Part shown: in pieces, positions 59,150-64,000 of the stretch
Layout: every line of letters starts with the position of its first letter
Numbering within the stretch: the first letter of the stretch is position 1
Source: Brevinematales bacterium
Lineage (GTDB): Bacteria; Spirochaetota; Brevinematia; Brevinematales; GWF1-51-8
NCBI GenBank assembly: GCA_020059465.1
Contig: JAGVBZ010000030.1
Span: 1-64,000 of the forward strand
Direction of reading: 5' to 3'
Length of the DNA stretch: 64,000 nucleotides
Translations under genes and position numbers: made by a program
Notes under the pieces: model-generated
What the model saw: the letters and a program-made list of their open reading frames with translations, nothing else
Databases searched by the model: none
Told to the model about the DNA's origin: nothing

Positions 59150-60286
59150 CTATCCGCTCATTTTCCCGATAGCCTCCACCAACTTATCCACCTCCCCCTC
59201 CGTGTTCCACTTCGAGAGCGACACCCGCACTGTTCCCAACGGATATGTGCCGAGAGCGCGGTGGATCATGGGCGCGCAGTGAAGCCCTGTCCGTACGGCT
59301 ATCCCGTACATATTCGCGAGAATATATCCCGTCTCCTCCGGGTCTTTCCCTTCTATAACAAAACTCATGATCGCGGGGCGGGAATTCCCGATCAGCCGGA
59401 TTCCCTTTATCCCGGATATGCCGTTCGTCAGGCGTTCCATCAGCTCAGCCGCGCGGGACTCGTCCGCCTCCATCGCGCCGCCTTCCAGCGTCCTAACTCC
59501 CTCGTTCAGCGAGATAATGCCGGGGATATTGAGAGTGCCGGATTCGTAATAGAGCGGCATCGCTTCGGGCTGATACAGGTCTTCGCTCTTCACCCCGGTC
59601 CCGCCGGTCAGGAGCGGTTCGGGCCGGACTCCCTCACGGATATACAGCCCGCCGATACCTTGCAGACCCCGCAGACCCTTATGCCCGGTGAACGCCAGCA
59701 GGTCGATATGCATCGCTTCGACGTCGATAGGGATATGCCCGGCGGACTGGGACGCGTCCACCAGGAACGGTATCCCCCGTTCGCGCGCGGCTTTCCCTAC
59801 CGCCGCGGTATCCTGCACAGCCCCCGTGACATTGGAACAATGATTGACCGCGATCAGTTTCGTATCGGGACGTATCGCGCGGATAATATCGTCAGGATCG
59901 GCCGCTCCGTTCGAGTCGCACCGGACGAACTCCACATGAGCGCCCCCCTCGTGTTCGAGCCGTTTCAACGGGCGGATCACCGAATTATGCTCGGTCATTG
60001 TGGTCACTATATGCGCGCGGTTCAGCGATAATCCCCTGATTGCGAGGTTGAGGGAATGGGTGCCGCCGGAGGTGAACACGATCCGCGATTTATCGGACGC
60101 GCCGAAAAAACGCGCGAGCCTGTCACGGCAGTCCTCCGCCGCGCTCTCGTACGGGTTTCCGGTGAACGAGCCCCGGTTTCCTTCGACCGGCGGCGCGGAT
60201 AGATACTCGTTAACAGCGCGGATGACGCTGTCGGGCTTCGGCCATCCGGTCGCGGCGTTATTCATATAAATCAATTTTCGCTCCAT
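59150..60286 (-). CDS. Aminotransferase class V / cysteine desulfurase-like protein
   Basis: YMNNAATGWPKP, TMTEHNSVIRPL, FTGHKGLRGLQGIGGLYI, RTGLHCAP. Confidence 0.92.
   Translation of the reverse strand: MERKLIYMNNAATGWPKPDSVIRAVNEYLSAPPVEGNRGSFTGNPYESAAEDCRDRLARFFGASDKSRIVFTSGGTHSLNLAIRGLSLNRAHIVTTMTEHNSVIRPLKRLEHEGGAHVEFVRCDSNGAADPDDIIRAIRPDTKLIAVNHCSNVTGAVQDTAAVGKAARERGIPFLVDASQSAGHIPIDVEAMHIDLLAFTGHKGLRGLQGIGGLYIREGVRPEPLLTGGTGVKSEDLYQPEAMPLYYESGTLNIPGIISLNEGVRTLEGGAMEADESRAAELMERLTNGISGIKGIRLIGNSRPAIMSFVIEGKDPEETGYILANMYGIAVRTGLHCAPMIHRALGTYPLGTVRVSLSKWNTEGEVDKLVEAIGKMSG
59160..59223 (+). repeat. 64-bp direct repeat, right copy (inside the aminotransferase 3' end)
   Basis: 63/64 identical to 58411-58474. 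Confidence 0.92.
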
Positions 60287-61614
60287 CAGAGCAGATCGGT
60301 CGCGAGTTCGGCGAGTTCGGAACGTTCGCCGCGTTCGAGCGTAATATGCGCGTAGAGTTCCTGCCCCTTTATTTTATCGATCAGGTAGGTCAGCCCGTTG
60401 CTACGGGAGTCGAGGTAGGGTGTGTCGATCTGGTACGGGTCGCCGGTAAACACCACCTTAGTGCCCTCGCCCGCGCGGGTGATAATCGTCTTGACCTCGT
60501 GCGGTGTCAGATTCTGCGCCTCGTCTATAATGAAGTACACCTTCGACAGGCTCCGTCCGCGTATATACGCGAGCGGCATAATCTGGAGGGTGTCGTTATC
60601 AAGAAGCTGGTCGATACTGCGGAAGTCGGCAGTGCCGTCGTCGAACTGGTGCTTGATGACGCCGAGGTTATCGTAGAGAGGCTGCATATACGGGTCGATC
60701 TTGCTGCGGATATCGCCCGGAAGGTACCCGATATCGCGGTTGGATAACGGGATAATCGGACGCGCGAGCAGTACCTGCTTGTACTTCCCGAGGCATTCGA
60801 GCGCCGCCGCGAGCGCCATCAGCGTCTTCCCGGTGCCGGCCTTCCCGGAGAGGGTCACCAGCTGTATCCGGGGGTTGGTCAGCGCGTCGAGGGAAAACGT
60901 CTGCTCGGCGTTGCGCGGCATAATCCCGTACGCCTCGCGCTTCTCCACAATATGCAGACTATCGTCGTATTTCTGATACTTGCATATCGCGCCTTTTTTC
61001 CCGTTACGGAGGATATAGTACTCGTTCGGTAAAGGCTCGATATTCAGTCCGGAGCTTTTCAGAGCGATCTGCCCCTCGGTGTAGAACCTGTCGATCAGCT
61101 GGGTATCCACATCCTCGATACAGTTCTTCCCGGTGTAGAGGTCGTCGATACTCTTGATCTTACCGGTCTCGTAGTCTTCGGCGGCGATTCCGATGCTCTT
61201 CGACTTCATGCGGAGGTTGATATCCTTTGAGACGAGATACACCCGCTCCTTACCATACTTATTAGCGAGATTGTATGCCACAGAAAGAATACGATGATCG
61301 GGGCTGTCCTCCCAGAACACCTCGCGGAGATACTCGTCCTTTTTAATGTTCGTATCGACCATGAGAATCCCGCCGGTATCGAGCACCACCCCCTCGTTAA
61401 GAAGCTGGTCTTCGCTCAGGCTGTCCAGCTCACGGGTGAACTCGCGGGCGTTGTAATTGATGATCTCGTTTCCCTTCTTGAACTTATCCACTTCTTCGAG
61501 CATGGTGATCGGAATAACCACATTATGCTCCTGAAACGAATAGATGCTGCGGAAATCGAAAAGTACGACATTGGTATCCAGCACGAATATCTTGTTGCTG
61601 TTTCTCTCAAGCAT
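60286..61614 (-). CDS. PIN-PhoH family ATPase
   Basis: N-terminal PIN (FVLDTNVVLFD), GKAGTGKTLMALAAALE, YFIIDEAQNLTPHEVKTIITRAGEGTKVVFTGDPYQID. Confidence 0.93.
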   Translation of the reverse strand: MLERNSNKIFVLDTNVVLFDFRSIYSFQEHNVVIPITMLEEVDKFKKGNEIINYNAREFTRELDSLSEDQLLNEGVVLDTGGILMVDTNIKKDEYLREVFWEDSPDHRILSVAYNLANKYGKERVYLVSKDINLRMKSKSIGIAAEDYETGKIKSIDDLYTGKNCIEDVDTQLIDRFYTEGQIALKSSGLNIEPLPNEYYILRNGKKGAICKYQKYDDSLHIVEKREAYGIMPRNAEQTFSLDALTNPRIQLVTLSGKAGTGKTLMALAAALECLGKYKQVLLARPIIPLSNRDIGYLPGDIRSKIDPYMQPLYDNLGVIKHQFDDGTADFRSIDQLLDNDTLQIMPLAYIRGRSLSKVYFIIDEAQNLTPHEVKTIITRAGEGTKVVFTGDPYQIDTPYLDSRSNGLTYLIDKIKGQELYAHITLERGERSELAELATDLL

Positions 61615-61635
61615 GAACGCCCTCCATTAAGCCGA

Positions 61636-62106
61636 TTAAAAATACAGGCCGGGCCTGAACCCGTAGAGGCTGAAAACCCCAGCCGCGAACGCCGCCGCCG
61701 CCATGATGCTTCCCAACGGGTATTCCGTTCGACGATATTTATCGTGACGCATAATAACGATGACTATCAAAAGAAGAGTACCTATTCCTGCGGCAAGCAG
61801 CGCGATCAGGAATAACCTCCACCCAAGGAGTGCGCCGAGCGCGGCCGACAGCTTAAGGTCGCCCGAGCCAGTCTTTCCGAAATAAACTCCCGGAAGAAAC
61901 AGAACCGCCCCGAGAAGCGCGCCTGAAACCGATGTAAACAGACCCTCCGGCCCGATATAGAACCATGCAGTCAGCAGAGCGAAAACGATTACCGGTATGG
62001 TTAAAGTATTATAGATACGACGAGATTTAAGATCGGTGAATATGCATACGAAGCTGAATACCGCCAGTACGCCGTACCGAAGATAATCCACCCATTCGAA
62101 ACTCAT
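61636..62106 (-). CDS. Type IV prepilin peptidase-like (A24 family)
   Basis: FTDLKSRRIYN and GKTGSGDLKLSAALGALLGW motifs. Confidence 0.85.
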   Translation of the reverse strand: MSFEWVDYLRYGVLAVFSFVCIFTDLKSRRIYNTLTIPVIVFALLTAWFYIGPEGLFTSVSGALLGAVLFLPGVYFGKTGSGDLKLSAALGALLGWRLFLIALLAAGIGTLLLIVIVIMRHDKYRRTEYPLGSIMAAAAFAAGVFSLYGFRPGLYF

Positions 62107-62140
62107 ATTACCCCGCAGTGATCAAGCGGTAAAAATCTAT

Positions 62141-62335
62141 TTATTTAACCGGCTCGCCGGAGTTTGTGATGATAACGCTTTCGTTGGTCGCCTGTCCCGA
62201 CGCTTTCTCGATCTGCGGTTTCAGGATCGCGAACACCGCGATGATGACCGCGACTATAATCGCGACTATCAGTATATATTCGACCATGCCCTGTCCTTTC
62301 TCATCTTTAAATATTTTCTTAATGAAGCCCTTCAT
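62141..62335 (-). CDS. Flp-type (type IVb) pilin
   Basis: KDEKGQGMVEYILIVAIIVAVIIAVFAIL. Confidence 0.88.
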   Translation of the reverse strand: MKGFIKKIFKDEKGQGMVEYILIVAIIVAVIIAVFAILKPQIEKASGQATNESVIITNSGEPVK

Positions 62336-62393
62336 TTACGCCTCCTAAACCTGAATAAGTGTAATGCCTCATGGGCAAGATGTCAAGTAATAC

Positions 62394-63542
62394 TTACTGC
62401 CCCGCGTTTATCTGAAACCCCAGGTAGATCGCCTTCGTTTTCAATATCCGGTAAACCGCGTCATCCACCATCGTGGAATTGAGCAGGCCTTTTTTCAGGT
62501 CGCCGACCATCGACTGATAAACCTTCTCGACCGGGATTTTCATGAGGTACGGCCGTGTTATCAGCAGGATATCCGCGCCAGCCTCTATCGCAAGCCTGCA
62601 CGCCTCCGGGATGGAATAGTTCTTCTTGATGGCGTCCATCAGAAGCTCGTCGGTAATCACGATACCGTCGAATCCCATATCGTTCCGCAGGAGATTCCGT
62701 ATGATGATTTTCGATAACGTCGCGGGATGATTTGCATCGAGCATGGGGTAAAGTATATGCGCCATCATGACGGCGGGCAATCCCTTCTCCATCGCCTTAT
62801 AATACGGGATAAAATCCTTCGCCTTGAGCGCCGCAAGGGACTTTTTTATAATCGGCATCGTCTTATGCGAATCCTTTGTCGTACCGCCGTGCCCGGGGAA
62901 ATGCTTCGCCACCGGGATAATCCCGTATGCATTAAACATATCGACCACAATCGCGGTGTACTCGGCGACTTTCTCAGGGTCTGTCCCGAACGTGCGGTCG
63001 CCCATAAATCCCTTGCCGTCCGTGCGGTCGACGTCGGCGACCGGGTAGAAGTTCATATTGATGCCCCACCCCGCGAGGTCTTTCGCCATCGCCTCCGCCA
63101 TATCCCGTATGACCTGCGGGCCGCCCTTCGACGCGAGGGTCAGGGCGGGCGGAAATGTTTTACCGAGCTTGATCGGCATAAACTTATCGCCCGGTTCGTG
63201 ATCGGTCGCTATGAATAACGGGATACCCAGCCTCGTTTTTAACGCGGTTTCCTGCATATCCGCCGTCAGTTTCGCGAGCTGTTTCGAGCTTGCGGCGTTC
63301 TTCCCAAATATGGCGAGCCCGCCGATATAGCGTTCCCCGATCCATATCCGCATCTCGTCGGTAATCTCCTCGCCGGAAAGGCAGAGCATGAACAACTGCC
63401 CGATCTTCTCCTCCGGGGTCATCCGGGCGATATATTCCCGCAGCGCCGTTTCGTCCGGCACCATCGCGGAATGCCCGTAGGTGCATGTCTCTAATGTCAT
63501 CCCTGTCAGGAAGAGCAGGAGTCCTGTCACTAATTTTCGCAT
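62394..63542 (-). CDS. Glycoside hydrolase family 3 (beta-N-acetylhexosaminidase/NagZ-like)
   Basis: IPLFIATDHEPG, AKHFPGHGGTTKDSHKTMP, FDGIVITDELLMDAI; N-terminal signal sequence. Confidence 0.93.
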   Translation of the reverse strand: MRKLVTGLLLFLTGMTLETCTYGHSAMVPDETALREYIARMTPEEKIGQLFMLCLSGEEITDEMRIWIGERYIGGLAIFGKNAASSKQLAKLTADMQETALKTRLGIPLFIATDHEPGDKFMPIKLGKTFPPALTLASKGGPQVIRDMAEAMAKDLAGWGINMNFYPVADVDRTDGKGFMGDRTFGTDPEKVAEYTAIVVDMFNAYGIIPVAKHFPGHGGTTKDSHKTMPIIKKSLAALKAKDFIPYYKAMEKGLPAVMMAHILYPMLDANHPATLSKIIIRNLLRNDMGFDGIVITDELLMDAIKKNYSIPEACRLAIEAGADILLITRPYLMKIPVEKVYQSMVGDLKKGLLNSTMVDDAVYRILKTKAIYLGFQINAGQ

Positions 63543-63581
63543 GGGAGTATTATAAAGTATTGGACGAAATAGTCAATCCTT

Positions 63582-63668
63582 CGGCATCCCGCTTTTTGCG
63601 GGACAAGCGCTCATCCTTTGACACCCCTCCCTGCCATCGCGAAGCAGGGGCGAAGCCGAGGGATGCCG
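63582..63668. other. Intergenic structured element
   Basis: cggcatccc (63582-63590) / gggatgccg (63660-63668) enclosing ccctgc/gcaggg and cccgc-ttttt-gcggg. Confidence 0.45.
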
Positions 63669-63776
63669 CAGACGTACTCCTCATGGGAATTTTAAGAGTG
63701 GAAGAACTTACCATTTTGTTTATTTTTTACAGGTCGTTTATTATAATGAAGAACAGACTGAAAAAAGAGGATCGAA

Positions 63777-63959
63777 ATGAATATTGTGAAAGAAAAAGAG
63801 GAATTTATCAATGCGATAAAAGAATTGCCCGACGATGTATTCGCCGAGATAAGAGATTTCACGGAATTTATTATTCAGCGTAAAAAAATCAAGCTATCCC
63901 GTTTTACCGAAAAAATTATTTCCGAGGATCACGGTTTATTAAAAAGGCTCGCGGAATGA
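63777..63959 (+). CDS. DUF2281-like putative antitoxin
   Basis: KELPDDVFAEIRDFTEFIIQRKK; stop overlaps the downstream ATG (ATGA). Confidence 0.65.
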   Translation: MNIVKEKEEFINAIKELPDDVFAEIRDFTEFIIQRKKIKLSRFTEKIISEDHGLLKRLAE

Positions 63960-64000
63960 TCGATATCGATGAAGTAATCGCTATCCATGATAGATTGATC
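63956..64000 (+). CDS. Start of a Doc/Fic-like toxin gene, truncated by the window end
   Basis: MIDIDEVIAIHDRLI resembles the N-terminus of Doc-family proteins; overlaps the antitoxin stop. Confidence 0.5.
   Translation, partial: MIDIDEVIAIHDRLI

Overview
The window is a gene-dense bacterial chromosomal segment of moderate GC. The envelope genes (TolC, RND, lipoproteins, OM-type proteins) suggest a Gram-negative-type cell. I did not assign a taxon. Most of it is ordinary chromosome: a sigma-54 response regulator, MCP, RND/TolC pump, two M23 peptidases, aroA, PfkB and ROK sugar kinases, a very large kinase/ATPase/GAF/SpoIIE-phosphatase protein, diadenylate cyclase cdaA with a YbbR protein, LolD/FtsX-type ABC genes, a tyrosine recombinase, tex, mnmG, MscS, an aminotransferase class V, PhoH, a Flp pilin with prepilin peptidase, and a GH3 enzyme. 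Points worth a second look: (1) an AT-rich EVE/PUA-like plus PD-(D/E)XK-like protein, a candidate modification-dependent nuclease (5290-6264); (2) a short interspersed repeat with fixed internal spacing and imperfect inverted ends (four copies) and a second repeat family that shares its head motif; (3) a PIN toxin/antitoxin pair bracketed by a 64-bp near-perfect direct repeat made of the 3' end of the neighbouring aminotransferase gene; (4) a ~415-bp intergenic region rich in nested inverted repeats (44.79-45.20 kb); (5) a tRNA-Val cluster with a chimeric pseudo-tRNA and a tRNA with C at position 33; (6) a secreted-protein gene with an in-frame TAA just after its signal peptide; (7) three toxin-antitoxin loci. 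All family calls come from reading motifs by eye; no database search was run.
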